Assembly: GCA_002437435.1 (NCBI GenBank)
Contig: DJPV01000041.1
Location: 1 to 45,984, forward strand
From: Lachnospiraceae bacterium UBA6403
Lineage (GTDB): Bacteria; Bacillota; Clostridia; Lachnospirales; Lachnospiraceae
DNA: 45,984 nucleotides
Reading direction: 5' to 3'
The notes under the pieces were generated by a model. It was given only the letters and a program-made list of their open reading frames with translations. It made no database searches and was not told the DNA's origin. This document shows positions 7,789 through 15,923 of the stretch, one piece after another (the stretch's first letter is position 1; each line of letters begins with the position of its first letter). The position numbers and the translations under genes are program-made.

Positions 7789-9127
7789 GTCAAGATCAGA
7801 TTTTACGCAGGGAAGTATACTTGGAAAATTAATTCCATTTATGATGCCGGTACTTGGAGCACTTATATTACAGGCGGCATATGGAGCGGTCGATCTTTTG
7901 GTGGTTGGTCGATTTGGCAGTACCTCCGGTCTGTCTGCAGTATCGACCGGAAGTCAGGTCTTAAATCTGGTTACATTTGTAATCACACAGCTTGCTATGG
8001 GAATTACAGTATTGATCGCGAGATATATCGGTGAGAAGAAACCGAAGCAGATCGGAGCGTTGATTGGTGGTTCGATAGTTGTATTTGCAGTAATTTCAGC
8101 TGTGTTGTTTGTTGTTATGATTGCGTTTTCACGTCCGATCGCAATTCTGATGCAGGCACCGGAAAATGCAGTAGAACTTACTTCTGCTTATATTCGCATC
8201 TGTGGAGGAGGTATTTTCTTTATTGTTGCTTATAATCTGTTATCGGCGATATTTCGTGGACTTGGCGACAGCAAATCACCATTGATATTTGTAGCGGTTG
8301 CCTGTGGTGTAAATATCATCGGGGATCTGGTTCTGGTAGCCGGATGCCATATGGATGCAGCCGGAGCAGCGATCGCAACTGTGGCAGCACAGGCGGCCAG
8401 CGTTGTATTTGCGATTATTCTGCTTGTAAAGAAACAGCTTCCATTTACGATCAAAAAGGCAGATTTCAGGCTGAATGAGCATTGTAAAAAGGCTTTAAAG
8501 ACCGGACTGCCGCTGGGACTTCAGGAATGTCTGACGCAGGGTTCTTTCCTTGCATTATGTGCATTTGTCAATCGTCTGGGACTGGAAGCATCATCGGGCT
8601 ATGGAGTAGCCTGCAAGGTTGTAAATTTTGCCATGCTGGTACCTAGTTCACTGATGCAGTCGATGGCATCCTTTGTTTCACAGAATGTCGGAGCAGGTAA
8701 TGAGAAGCGGGCAAAGAAAGCAATGTATTCCGGTATCGGTGTCGGGCTTGTGATCGGATGTATCGTATTTGTACTTGTAATGTTCAAGGGTGATCTTCTG
8801 ACCGGTATCTTTACAACGAAACAGGTAGTTATTCATAAAGGCTATGATTACCTGAGAGGATTCGCATTGGAGTCTATCGTTACAGCGATCCTGTTCAGCA
8901 TGATAGGTTATTTTAACGGGCATGATAAGACACTGTGGGTTATGATACAGGGACTGATCCAGACCCTGCTTGTACGTCTTCCGCTTGCTTATTATATGAG
9001 TATCCAGCAGGATGCCAGTCTGATGAAGATCGGACTTGCCGCACCGGTCGCAACGATATTTGGCATCGTGATAAATATCATATTCTATATTCATATGAAT
9101 AAGAAGATGAGAGAAAAATCAATTTGA
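7781..9127 (+). CDS. MATE family multidrug efflux transporter
   Basis: Multi-antimicrobial extrusion transporter (cation-coupled drug export) with about 12 membrane segments in two MatE halves. Recognisable features are FMMPVLGALILQAAYGAVDLLVVGRFG in part near the start, an IFRGLGDSKSPL loop, and the second half beginning TGLPLGLQECL. The start is a TTG at 7781: AAAGGAGG at 7767-7774 is ideally placed, while the in-frame ATG at 7763 overlaps that RBS. It overlaps marR by 8 nt. The window holds a second, divergent-sequence MATE gene (9154-10497) converging on this one. Substrate cannot be inferred. Confidence 0.92.
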   Translation: MNKSRSDFTQGSILGKLIPFMMPVLGALILQAAYGAVDLLVVGRFGSTSGLSAVSTGSQVLNLVTFVITQLAMGITVLIARYIGEKKPKQIGALIGGSIVVFAVISAVLFVVMIAFSRPIAILMQAPENAVELTSAYIRICGGGIFFIVAYNLLSAIFRGLGDSKSPLIFVAVACGVNIIGDLVLVAGCHMDAAGAAIATVAAQAASVVFAIILLVKKQLPFTIKKADFRLNEHCKKALKTGLPLGLQECLTQGSFLALCAFVNRLGLEASSGYGVACKVVNFAMLVPSSLMQSMASFVSQNVGAGNEKRAKKAMYSGIGVGLVIGCIVFVLVMFKGDLLTGIFTTKQVVIHKGYDYLRGFALESIVTAILFSMIGYFNGHDKTLWVMIQGLIQTLLVRLPLAYYMSIQQDASLMKIGLAAPVATIFGIVINIIFYIHMNKKMREKSI

Positions 9128-9166
9128 AGTCGTTAGAAGAGGTCATATCTTATCTATGCTTCAAAT
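9122..9166. terminator. Shared convergent terminator between two MATE genes
   Basis: ATTTGAAG (9122-9129) pairs with CTTCAAAT (9159-9166). The arms include the stop codons of both converging genes. On the plus strand a T run follows (GCATTTTT). The loop of 29 nt is long, so this is only a plausible bidirectional terminator. Confidence 0.4.
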
Positions 9167-10497
9167 GCATTTTTAAAATTCCGTTTCTGTTCACCGCGGT
9201 AAAAGAGGACAGAGACTGCGGTTCCACAGCACCAGCCGACCGGCCAGGAACACCAGATACCGACAGAGCCGAACATCTTTGAAAAGATGATGGATAAGAC
9301 CACACGAAGGATCAGATCGGTAAAAGTGGAGATCATGAATTTGTTCATAATACCCGCTCCACGCAGAATTCCGTCTGCCATTAATTTGACGGACACAACG
9401 AAATAAAACGGTGCGAGGATACATAAGAAAATGATGCCTGTTTTGATCGCTGTCGCAGTTGGTTTTTCCAGAAAGAGCAGCAACAGCCATCTTCCGCAGG
9501 TGAAATACAACAATGCAAATGGAATACATAACAGCCAGACCAGCTTTAAGGAAGCTTTGAAGCCGGAACGGATACGGTCGATCTTGCCTGCACCGATATT
9601 CTGGGCGGTATAGTTTGAGATACCGTTTCCCAGTGTGGTGAGAGAGGTGATAACCAGATTGTTCAGCTTGACAGCCGCAGAATATCCGGCGATAACGCTG
9701 GTTCCAAAATCGTTGATAACGCTCTGGATGATAATATTTCCGATTGATATAAAGCTCTGCTGCAGGGTGCTTGGAATGGCAACGACCAGAATCTGTTTCA
9801 GGATACTGCCATCAAAGAAGCGGAAATGACCTTCTGTCTTTATACTGACCAGACGGCGGATCACAACAGCTACAGCCAGAATGGCACTGACACCCTGACA
9901 GAGGAAAGTTGCCCAGGCAACACCGGCAATTCCCATTTGAAAGGATTTTACAAATAAGATATCGACGAATATATTGGAAACGGATGATATTGCAAGGAAG
10001 ATAAATGGAGTTTTAGAATCACCAAGAGCAGAGAAGATTCCGGTTGCAATGTTGTAAAAGAACATGAATGGAAGACCATAGATATAGATGTTCAGATACA
10101 GCAGGGAAGCATCCATGATATCGTCCGGAGTGTGGATCAGAGCGAGCAGTTCCCGGCTGGTGAACAGACCGGCGATCACCATAACAGCCAGTAAAACAGC
10201 CGTAAAGATAAAGGTGGTCGATACAGCCGTCTTCATATCCCTGTATTCTTTTGCTCCAAATAATCTGGATACGATAACCGAGCATCCCATATTACATCCA
10301 AATGCAAATGCAATAAAGATCAGCGTGATCTCATAGCTGTTTCCAACAGCGGCAAGAGCACTTTCATTGATAAATTTTCCGGCAACCAGACTGTCGGCAA
10401 TGTTATAGAGTTGCTGGAAGATGACGCTTCCAAAAAGTGGCAGACAGAAACGCCACAGCACAGATTCCGGTTTCCCTACGGTTAGATCCTTGTTCAT
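9154..10497 (-). CDS. MATE family efflux transporter
   Basis: Second MATE transporter, 447 residues and about 12 membrane segments. It has LFGSVIFQQLYNIADSLVAG in the N-terminal MatE half and a GIFSALGDSKTPF loop, close to the DinF/NorM-like clostridial type. It is not a close copy of the plus-strand MATE gene: lengths agree but loop motifs differ. It starts 3 nt after the HD hydrolase stop with a GAGG inside that gene's last codons, so the two form an operon read from the promoter at 11095-11122. Substrate unknown. Confidence 0.92.
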   Translation of the reverse strand: MNKDLTVGKPESVLWRFCLPLFGSVIFQQLYNIADSLVAGKFINESALAAVGNSYEITLIFIAFAFGCNMGCSVIVSRLFGAKEYRDMKTAVSTTFIFTAVLLAVMVIAGLFTSRELLALIHTPDDIMDASLLYLNIYIYGLPFMFFYNIATGIFSALGDSKTPFIFLAISSVSNIFVDILFVKSFQMGIAGVAWATFLCQGVSAILAVAVVIRRLVSIKTEGHFRFFDGSILKQILVVAIPSTLQQSFISIGNIIIQSVINDFGTSVIAGYSAAVKLNNLVITSLTTLGNGISNYTAQNIGAGKIDRIRSGFKASLKLVWLLCIPFALLYFTCGRWLLLLFLEKPTATAIKTGIIFLCILAPFYFVVSVKLMADGILRGAGIMNKFMISTFTDLILRVVLSIIFSKMFGSVGIWCSWPVGWCCGTAVSVLFYRGEQKRNFKNAFEA

Positions 10498-10500
10498 TTT

Positions 10501-11055
10501 TTATTCATCCTCATTTCTTTTTTGACATAACATATGAAACAGCTTCAGATATTCCTGCTCGACATCCTCAAATGAACGAACCTCATAAGAAAGCCTAATG
10601 TGAAGCTCGGGTTCGGGTCTGTCTGATGGCTCATTTAACAGAGTCAGAAGATCGAAATAGAGCATGTCGTCATCAATGCATTTGATCTTGCGTTCTTCAT
10701 CCTCTGACAGCGGAGATCCCAGATATTTTGTATAGATCACATCTAACAGGTTCTGTTCCAGCTCCTTATATGCCGGAAGATGCTTCTTGAAAGGCCTTGG
10801 AACATCCGACAGATAAGCTTCACTTGCATCGTGAAGCAGACAGGCAAGCACCAGTCTGTCGGAATACCCACGGGCAGCCGCTTCTTTTGCACAATTAATG
10901 CAATGACTGCCGACGGAAAAGAAGGCCTTTACATGACCATTTCCACGACAGATCAGAGAGAGTGCATGTGCGATGTCCTCGATATGAAGATGTCCTGCAT
11001 CCGGCAGAGTCGGATCAAAATGATCCCCTGTATAAGTTGTAATATAATCAGCCAT
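10501..11055 (-). CDS. HD domain phosphohydrolase, YfbR-like
   Basis: Metal-dependent HD hydrolase of about 184 residues. Family ligands are visible: His in SVGSHC, the HD pair in LACLLHDASEAYLSD, and a later Asp (IDDDML). The segment LSDVPRPFKK and the N-terminal ADYITTYTG...FDP are typical of YfbR-related 5'-nucleotidases/phosphohydrolases. I start at the second ATG (11055), since the AGG of CGACAGG is 12 nt away; the upstream ATG at 11067 abuts that AGG and is less likely. Co-transcribed with the MATE gene. Substrate is likely a nucleotide, but that is inference. Confidence 0.85.
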   Translation of the reverse strand: MADYITTYTGDHFDPTLPDAGHLHIEDIAHALSLICRGNGHVKAFFSVGSHCINCAKEAAARGYSDRLVLACLLHDASEAYLSDVPRPFKKHLPAYKELEQNLLDVIYTKYLGSPLSEDEERKIKCIDDDMLYFDLLTLLNEPSDRPEPELHIRLSYEVRSFEDVEQEYLKLFHMLCQKRNEDE

Positions 11056-11094
11056 ATTTAAAATCATCCTGTCGAAAATAGTTGTTTCTCACTG

Positions 11095-11122
11095 ATTATA
11101 TAACAAAAGCAGATAAAATCAA
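11095..11122 (-). promoter_or_regulatory. Promoter of HD hydrolase-MATE operon
   Basis: On the minus strand TTGATT (11117-11122), a 16-nt spacer and a perfect TATAAT (11095-11100). The repeat copy at 11140-11296 lies directly upstream of it. Confidence 0.7.
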
Positions 11123-11139
11123 CTTTATTTTCTTTATCC

Positions 11140-11296
11140 AATTACGGCTCTGTTATAGTTCACATATTATTGCGCAAGACGCTCTCGCTCTACCCTCATG
11201 TAGCGGTTCTAAGCTCACTGCTTACAGCAGTTCACTAAGTACCGACATTCGGGCAGGCTTGCTTCATAATAGTGAACCTATAACAGAGCCGTAATT
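11140..11296 (+). repeat. Structured intergenic repeat, copy A
   Basis: Outer stem 11140-11163 with 11272-11296 (24 bp plus one bulged base) encloses a conserved core at about 11165-11271. The core begins TATTATTGCGCAAG and ends CTTGCTTCATAATA. Inside it a helix pairs CATGTAGCGGT with ACCGACAT, capped by the small hairpin CTGC/GCAG. Unlike the other copies, no plus-strand gene lies just upstream; it sits between the HD operon promoter and copy B. It is tail-to-tail with copy B, 34 nt apart. Open frames across it are not conserved between copies, so I treat it as non-coding. Confidence 0.85.
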
Positions 11297-11330
11297 TTGG
11301 AAAATGTAAATTATTTCAAAATATACATAA

Positions 11331-11480
11331 AAAAAAGGAAACCGATATACTATTATGAAGCAAGCCTTTTTCAACGCCGGTACTTAGTGAGTCGCCTTAT
11401 AGGCGAGAAGCTTAGAACCGTTGCATTGAAATAGAGTGCAAACGCCTTGCGTAATAATAGGTATATCGGTTTCCTTTTTT
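11331..11480 (-). repeat. Structured intergenic repeat, copy B (after putP)
   Basis: Perfect 20-bp outer stem, 11331-11350 with 11461-11480, with A/T runs at both outer ends so that it can act as a terminator on either strand. Read on the minus strand, the core begins TATTATTACGCAAG and ends CTTGCTTCATAATA, as in copy A. Its inner helices are TTCAATGC/GCGTTGAA and the hairpin TCGCC/GGCGA. It begins 12 nt after the putP stop codon and on the same strand, so it would form the 3' end of putP mRNA. Confidence 0.88.
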
Positions 11481-11492
11481 GTAGGGAAGTAC

Positions 11493-13028
11493 CTACGCTT
11501 TTTTGCTGGCTGCTTCAAACTCCCGGATGATCTCTTCATCAGGAGTCTTTGTAAGCAGGCTGACCACAATGATGAAGAGCAGGGATACGATAAATGCAGG
11601 AAGCAGTTCGTAGATATCAAGGATTCCACCCATTGGACGAACCAGATACTTCCAGATGAATACGGTAGCACCACCTGATACGATACCGGCGATCGCACCT
11701 GCAAGATTACAACGTTTCCAGAATAAAGAACAAAGCACAACAGCACCAAACGCACCACCAAAGCCTGCCCATGCGAAAGAAACGATCTTGAATACGCTGG
11801 AGTCAGGATTCCTAGCAAGGAAGATACTTACAACTGCAATACCGATAATTGTTAAACGTGCGATCAGAAGATTTGTCTTCTCGGAAATCTTGATCTTGAA
11901 GAAATCATGTACGATGTTCTGTGAAACACCGGACGCAGCTGCAAGCATCTGGCTGTCGGCGGTAGACATCGTTGCGGCAAGGATACCGGCAAGGATGATA
12001 CCTGCAACAAGAGCAGTTAATGCATTATGCTGGCTGATGATACCTGCAATACGAACAATGATTGTTTCACTGTTTGAACCTGTCAGAGTTTCAAGTGCAC
12101 CGGTCTTGCTCATACCAAGACCTACAACACCAATCAGAACACCTGCGGTCATAGCGATCACAACCCATACAGATGCAATACGACGGGAAAGTACCAGTTT
12201 CTTCTCATCTTCGATCGCCATGAAACGGACAAGGATATGAGGCATGCCGAAGTAACCAAGTCCCCATGCAGCAGTTGAGATAATTGTCAGAAAGTTGTAT
12301 TTGACTTCAGAACCGGATGCAACGTCAAAGGTAGATGTCAGAGACAGATAGCCCGGAAGAGAGGCTGCATTGTCCATAACGGATGACCAGCCTCCGGCTC
12401 TTGAGATTCCATAGACCAGCACGATTGCAAGTGCGCAGGTCATAACGATACTTTGAACAAGGTCTGTAACACAGACTGCATTGAAGCCTCCGGTGATCGT
12501 ATAACCAACGATCAGCAAAGCTGAAAGCATCATGGCAACCTGATAGTTGATACCGAATAAGCTATTGAACAGCTTACCACAGGCAGCAAAACCGGATGCT
12601 GTGTATGGGATGAAGAAAATAATGATAACAAGAGCGGAAAGTGCTGTGATAACATTATTCTTATCATGAAATCGTTTTGCAAAGAAATCCGGTACAGTGA
12701 TGGCACCGATATTATTTGAATAACGTCTGAGTTTTCTGGATACGAAAAACCAGTTTAACCATGTACCAACGGCAAGACCGATGGCAGTCCATGCGGCATC
12801 ACAGATACCGGACAGATATGCAACACCCGGAAGTCCCATCAGGAGCCAGCTGGACATATCACTTGCTTCAGCACTCATGGCTGTTACAAGAGGCCCCATC
12901 TTACGGCCACCAAGGTAGAAATCTTCTGTACTGTTGTTACGCTTGCTGTAAACGAAGCCGATCACAAGCATGATCGCCAGGTAGACAACGATTGCAAGCA
13001 TGATGAAAAAGTTAGTTGTCATAAACAT
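11493..13028 (-). CDS. putP: Sodium/proline symporter, SSS family
   Basis: Sodium:solute symporter of 511 residues and about 13 membrane segments, PutP-like. The N terminus has DFYLGGRKMGP and SAEASDMSSWLLMGLPG, which carry the sodium-site and substrate-site residues of PutP. The central segment ISTAAWGLGYFGMPHILVRF is also typical. The start ATG at 13028 follows GGAGGG by 7 nt. A minus-strand promoter (13111-13139) precedes it. It is followed 12 nt later by structured repeat copy B instead of a simple terminator. Proline is the expected substrate by family, but related osmolytes are possible. Confidence 0.92.
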   Translation of the reverse strand: MFMTTNFFIMLAIVVYLAIMLVIGFVYSKRNNSTEDFYLGGRKMGPLVTAMSAEASDMSSWLLMGLPGVAYLSGICDAAWTAIGLAVGTWLNWFFVSRKLRRYSNNIGAITVPDFFAKRFHDKNNVITALSALVIIIFFIPYTASGFAACGKLFNSLFGINYQVAMMLSALLIVGYTITGGFNAVCVTDLVQSIVMTCALAIVLVYGISRAGGWSSVMDNAASLPGYLSLTSTFDVASGSEVKYNFLTIISTAAWGLGYFGMPHILVRFMAIEDEKKLVLSRRIASVWVVIAMTAGVLIGVVGLGMSKTGALETLTGSNSETIIVRIAGIISQHNALTALVAGIILAGILAATMSTADSQMLAAASGVSQNIVHDFFKIKISEKTNLLIARLTIIGIAVVSIFLARNPDSSVFKIVSFAWAGFGGAFGAVVLCSLFWKRCNLAGAIAGIVSGGATVFIWKYLVRPMGGILDIYELLPAFIVSLLFIIVVSLLTKTPDEEIIREFEAASKKA

Positions 13029-13110
13029 TTAGATACCCTCCAATTTTTTATTGCGTATGCATAACATGGACAAAATCGTTAAATTTCGTAATAGAATACA
13101 TAACTAAAAA

Positions 13111-13139
13111 ATCATAGCGTAATATGAGAAAAAAGTCAA
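13111..13139 (-). promoter_or_regulatory. putP promoter
   Basis: On the minus strand TTGACT (13134-13139), a 17-nt spacer and TATGAT (13111-13116), about 80 nt ahead of the putP start codon. Confidence 0.7.
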
Positions 13140-13216
13140 ATAAATACGATTTGCTTTAGAAAAACAGGGAAAATGATACTCTGGCTAAAGAATGGTAAAG
13201 AAAACGTAAAAAATAC

Positions 13217-13246
13217 TTGAAAAAAATAAATCAGCTCTGCTAGTAT
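13217..13246 (+). promoter_or_regulatory. Probable amtB promoter
   Basis: TTGAAA (13217-13222), an 18-nt spacer and TAGTAT (13241-13246). Transcription would start near 13253, only a few bases before the hairpin at 13257-13297. The 13029-13415 gap holds this promoter, the putP promoter, that hairpin and the amtB leader. Confidence 0.5.
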
Positions 13247-13256
13247 GTCTTCAGAC

Positions 13257-13298
13257 AAAGACGTCAGTTGAACGAGACATGTTCGATTGGCGTCTTTT
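13257..13298 (+). terminator. Leader hairpin/terminator ahead of amtB
   Basis: A 17-bp stem (13257-13273 with 13281-13297, including G-U pairs) around the 7-nt loop GAGACAT, followed by TTCTGTTTT. It lies 119 nt before the amtB start and very near the predicted transcript 5' end. It could attenuate amtB or end a short upstream transcript. Confidence 0.65.
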
Positions 13299-13415
13299 CT
13301 GTTTTGCAAAAAAAGTACCATGGAATTTTGTAAAAAAGTGAATCGAAACCTGTCGGGGGATGCGCACCTGCCGGAGATTTCAAAAAGAATTTCAGAAAGA
13401 ATGGAGGAAATAGTT

Positions 13416-14659
13416 ATGAATACTGGTGATACTGGTTTTATGCTGATCTGTACAGCATTGGTATTTTTTATGACACCGGGACTTGCTTTCTTTTATGGTG
13501 GAATGGTGCGAAGGAAAAATGTCGTTAATACGATGATGGCATGTACATTTATTATGGGACTTTCAGTTGTGATGTGGATATTATTTGGTTACTCCCTTTC
13601 TTTTGGGGGAAATCACGGAGGAGTCATTGGTGATCTCAGATGGTTTGCATTAAATGGTATATCCATGAATGAGACCGGACCATATGCAGACAATATTCCG
13701 CATTTTGTATATATTGCATTCCAGATGATGTTTGCAATGATCACGCCGGCACTGATCACAGGATCCTTAGTCGGACGTATAAAGTTTAAGGCTTTATTCT
13801 TCTTTATCATGTTCTGGTCAATTCTGGTTTATTACCCGATGGCACACATGGTATGGGGACAGGGAGGTTTCCTTGCAGAGATCGGTTCCGTCGATTTTGC
13901 GGGTGGAAATGTCGTACATATCAGCTCAGGTGTAAGTGCATTGATATTTGCGATCATCCTTGGAAGACGAAAAGGTTATGAGAACACCGCTTATCGTGTA
14001 CATAATATTCCATTTGTTGCTCTTGGCGCATTTATCCTCTGGTTTGGATGGTTCGGCTTCAATGCAGGAAGTGCCATTGGAGCAAATGGTCTCGCAGCCC
14101 ATGCATTCTTAACTTCAGCAATCGCCAGTGCGAGTGCCATGATGTCATGGATGCTGATCGATGTGATAAAAGATGGAAAGCCAACCCTGGTTGGCGCTTC
14201 GACCGGTCTTGTTGTTGGTCTGGTTGCGATCACACCGGGAGCAGGCTTTGTTCCGATCTGGTCTGCATTTATCATCGGCGCACTTGTAAGTCCGATCTGT
14301 TGTGGTATGATTACTTTATTAAAGAAGAAATTGAAAATAGATGATGCACTCGATGCTTTTGGATGTCATGGTATCGGTGGTGTCTGGGGCGGTATCGCAA
14401 CCGGATTATTCGGTAAAAGCTCGATCAACAGCGTTGCCAGATGGGATAGACTGTTCTTCGGAGATTATCACCTCTTTGTAGCACAGTTGATTGGTATCGT
14501 TGTGACGATAGCAGTTGCAGTGGTTGGAAATTTATCTGTCTTGGACTTGTAAGACTGATCACACCGCTTCGTGTATCAGATAAGGAAGAAAAGATTGGTC
14601 TGGATCTTGCAGAACAGGGTGAAAGTGCATATCCGACATTTAACGGACTGGATTCATAG
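13416..14659 (+). pseudogene. amtB: Ammonium transporter AmtB, frameshifted near the 3' end
   Basis: Amt/Mep/Rh ammonium channel. Motifs present are FFYGGMVRRKNVVNTMM, VVHISSG with the first pore His, WFGWFGFNAGS, and DAFGCHGIGGVWGG with the second pore His. GGAGG at 13403-13407 supports ATG 13416; earlier in-frame starts would add an unrelated 43 residues. The frame ends prematurely at TAA 14550-14552 (378 residues). One base seems missing between 14529 and 14534. In the next frame the expected tail resumes as ICLGLVRLITPLRVSDKEEK and runs to TAG at 14657-14659. The last membrane segment and cytoplasmic tail, which contacts P-II protein, are therefore lost or altered. A sequencing error cannot be excluded. 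Confidence 0.85.
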
Positions 14660-14686
14660 GAATCACGGAAAGGAGTATGATTTAAT

Positions 14687-14893
14687 ATGATGATCAAGAT
14701 AGAAGCAATCGTGCGTGAAGAAGTATTTGAAGATGTAAAAGAAGCACTGAATGCAATCGATGTAAATGGTATTACAGTATCTCAGGTAATGGGATGCGGT
14801 GCACAGCTCGGAGACGACAAGATCTTCAGTTATGAGATCCGAACCGCCATGAAGATCCGTACGAAGGAAAGCGGTTATGATGCACTGAATTAG
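14687..14893 (+). pseudogene. glnK: P-II nitrogen regulator, internally deleted
   Basis: P-II proteins sense 2-oxoglutarate and ATP/ADP and gate AmtB. This frame has only 68 residues against a usual 112. Its first part (IEAIVREEVFEDVKEALNAI through VMGCGAQ) matches P-II residues 1 to about 39. It then jumps directly to GDDKIF and MKIRT, which match residues from about 84 to the end. The T-loop, its contact and modification site, and the central strand are gone, while the frame is kept. AAGGAG at 14670-14675 precedes ATG 14687. It follows the frameshifted amtB. I regard it as a remnant, though a shortened product could still be made. Confidence 0.8.
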
Positions 14894-14901
14894 ACAAATA
14901 G

Positions 14902-14931
14902 GAGGAACCTGTAAGACGGGTTCCTCTTATT
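14902..14931 (+). terminator. Terminator of the amtB-glnK operon
   Basis: GAGGAACC (14902-14909) pairs with GGTTCCTC (14919-14926), 9-nt loop, followed by TTATTTTCTG. It starts 9 nt after the glnK stop. Confidence 0.8.
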
Positions 14932-15016
14932 TTCTGCCTTAAATTCCATTTACAAGCCATGAAAAACAGTTTATAGTTATAGGCAGTTAAAAATTGTTCA
15001 GGACGGTGCATAAAAT

Positions 15017-15550
15017 ATGAAATTTAAGAGTACAAATGAGATAGAAACCATTCAGTTACGGGATGCACAGATCAAAGAAATGAAGCTTGTCGGAGCCGGA
15101 GAAGTGGAAGCTGATGAAGTGACGGAGAATGCCACAGCTTCTACTGATGGACTTCGGGCAAGATGGCTGGAACTGTATGTGGAAGGGGCAGTTGTAAAGG
15201 ATAATAATTCACAGAACGAATATTATACAGACAAATATGCCGATCAGATGGAGATACGGTTTAAGAATCCAGTTATTGAAGCAGTATTGCTGGAAGGCCA
15301 TAAGTATTATGATGCAAATGATAATCTGATAGAAGAAGTTCCGGATCAGAAGCTTGCAGAAGATGAATACGAGAAGATATTTGGAAAGTTCAAAGAGAAC
15401 TATATCTTCTATGGCGGTAAGCCGGAAGCAGATAAAAAGTGTTATCAGATGATCGTTGATGTTGACGAAGATTCTTATATAGTGAGTTTTTATTATGATA
15501 AGGTAATTGCCGGATGGAATCATTTTCTGAATAAGGCAAATATGGGTTAG
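15017..15550 (+). CDS. Hypothetical acidic protein, 177 residues
   Basis: I do not recognise the family. The product is acidic and soluble, with no signal peptide or membrane segment. It has an N-terminal beta-like stretch of charged residues and aromatic-rich segments near the middle (GHKYYDANDNLIEEV) and end (IVSFYYDKVIAGWNHFL). It leads a three-gene run with two small membrane proteins, with short gaps (10 nt, then none), so they are probably one operon that ends in repeat copy C. A weak RBS-like AGGACGG lies about 10 nt upstream of the ATG. Codon use resembles the neighbours. Confidence 0.75.
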   Translation: MKFKSTNEIETIQLRDAQIKEMKLVGAGEVEADEVTENATASTDGLRARWLELYVEGAVVKDNNSQNEYYTDKYADQMEIRFKNPVIEAVLLEGHKYYDANDNLIEEVPDQKLAEDEYEKIFGKFKENYIFYGGKPEADKKCYQMIVDVDEDSYIVSFYYDKVIAGWNHFLNKANMG

Positions 15551-15560
15551 GTGATCGAAA

Positions 15561-15923
15561 ATGGCAAAACGAATAAAAGAATATCTGGTATATGTAGATA
15601 AACTGCTTGCAAGGGATGACGTTGATTTTGATGAGGAGATACGGAGACATCTGGTGCAGATCGAATTTTTCATGCATGAACGTCTGATCCATCTTCTTGT
15701 GACAATCTTATTTGCAATCCTTACAGTAGGCTGTTGCGTAACCTTTGTGGTAACAGAAAAAATACAGATCTTACTGTTAGCGGCAGCGCTGTTTGTCTTG
15801 CTGATTCCATATATCAAGCATTATTATTTACTCGAAAACAGCGTGCAGAGAATGTACGATCAGTATGACAAAATGATGGAAAAAGCAGGAAAAGATGCAT
15901 TTTATACGGGAAAGGAAAGTTAA
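15561..15923 (+). CDS. Small two-helix membrane protein, unknown function
   Basis: 120 residues: a charged N-terminal helix (about 1-40), two adjacent hydrophobic segments (about 42-64 and 69-86) and a charged C-terminal helix. The pattern predicts two membrane spans with both ends in the cytoplasm. No family recognised. The next gene begins immediately after its TAA, so coupling is likely. Confidence 0.72.
   Translation: MAKRIKEYLVYVDKLLARDDVDFDEEIRRHLVQIEFFMHERLIHLLVTILFAILTVGCCVTFVVTEKIQILLLAAALFVLLIPYIKHYYLLENSVQRMYDQYDKMMEKAGKDAFYTGKES

Noticed and set aside
11082..11294. 70-residue open frame across repeat copy A
   Set aside because: The frame is not kept in copies B, C and D, and the sequence is better explained by paired RNA helices.
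11656..12240. 194-residue open frame on the plus strand
   Set aside because: It lies antisense inside putP, has low-complexity Ala/Ile/Pro composition typical of a shadow frame, and no RBS.
13257..13297. ANTAR-type antiterminator target ahead of amtB
   Set aside because: ANTAR targets need two hairpins with hexaloops carrying A at position 1 and G at position 4. Only one long hairpin with a 7-nt loop is present, and the upstream TGTC/GACA pair has the wrong loop.
13287..13415. Longer AmtB start giving a 43-residue N-terminal extension
   Set aside because: The extension includes the leader hairpin, has no RBS and does not look like a membrane protein start; ATG 13416 follows GGAGG.
15209..15817. 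202-residue open frame on the minus strand
   Set aside because: It is antisense to two well-started plus-strand genes and has no RBS; a shadow of AT-rich coding sequence.
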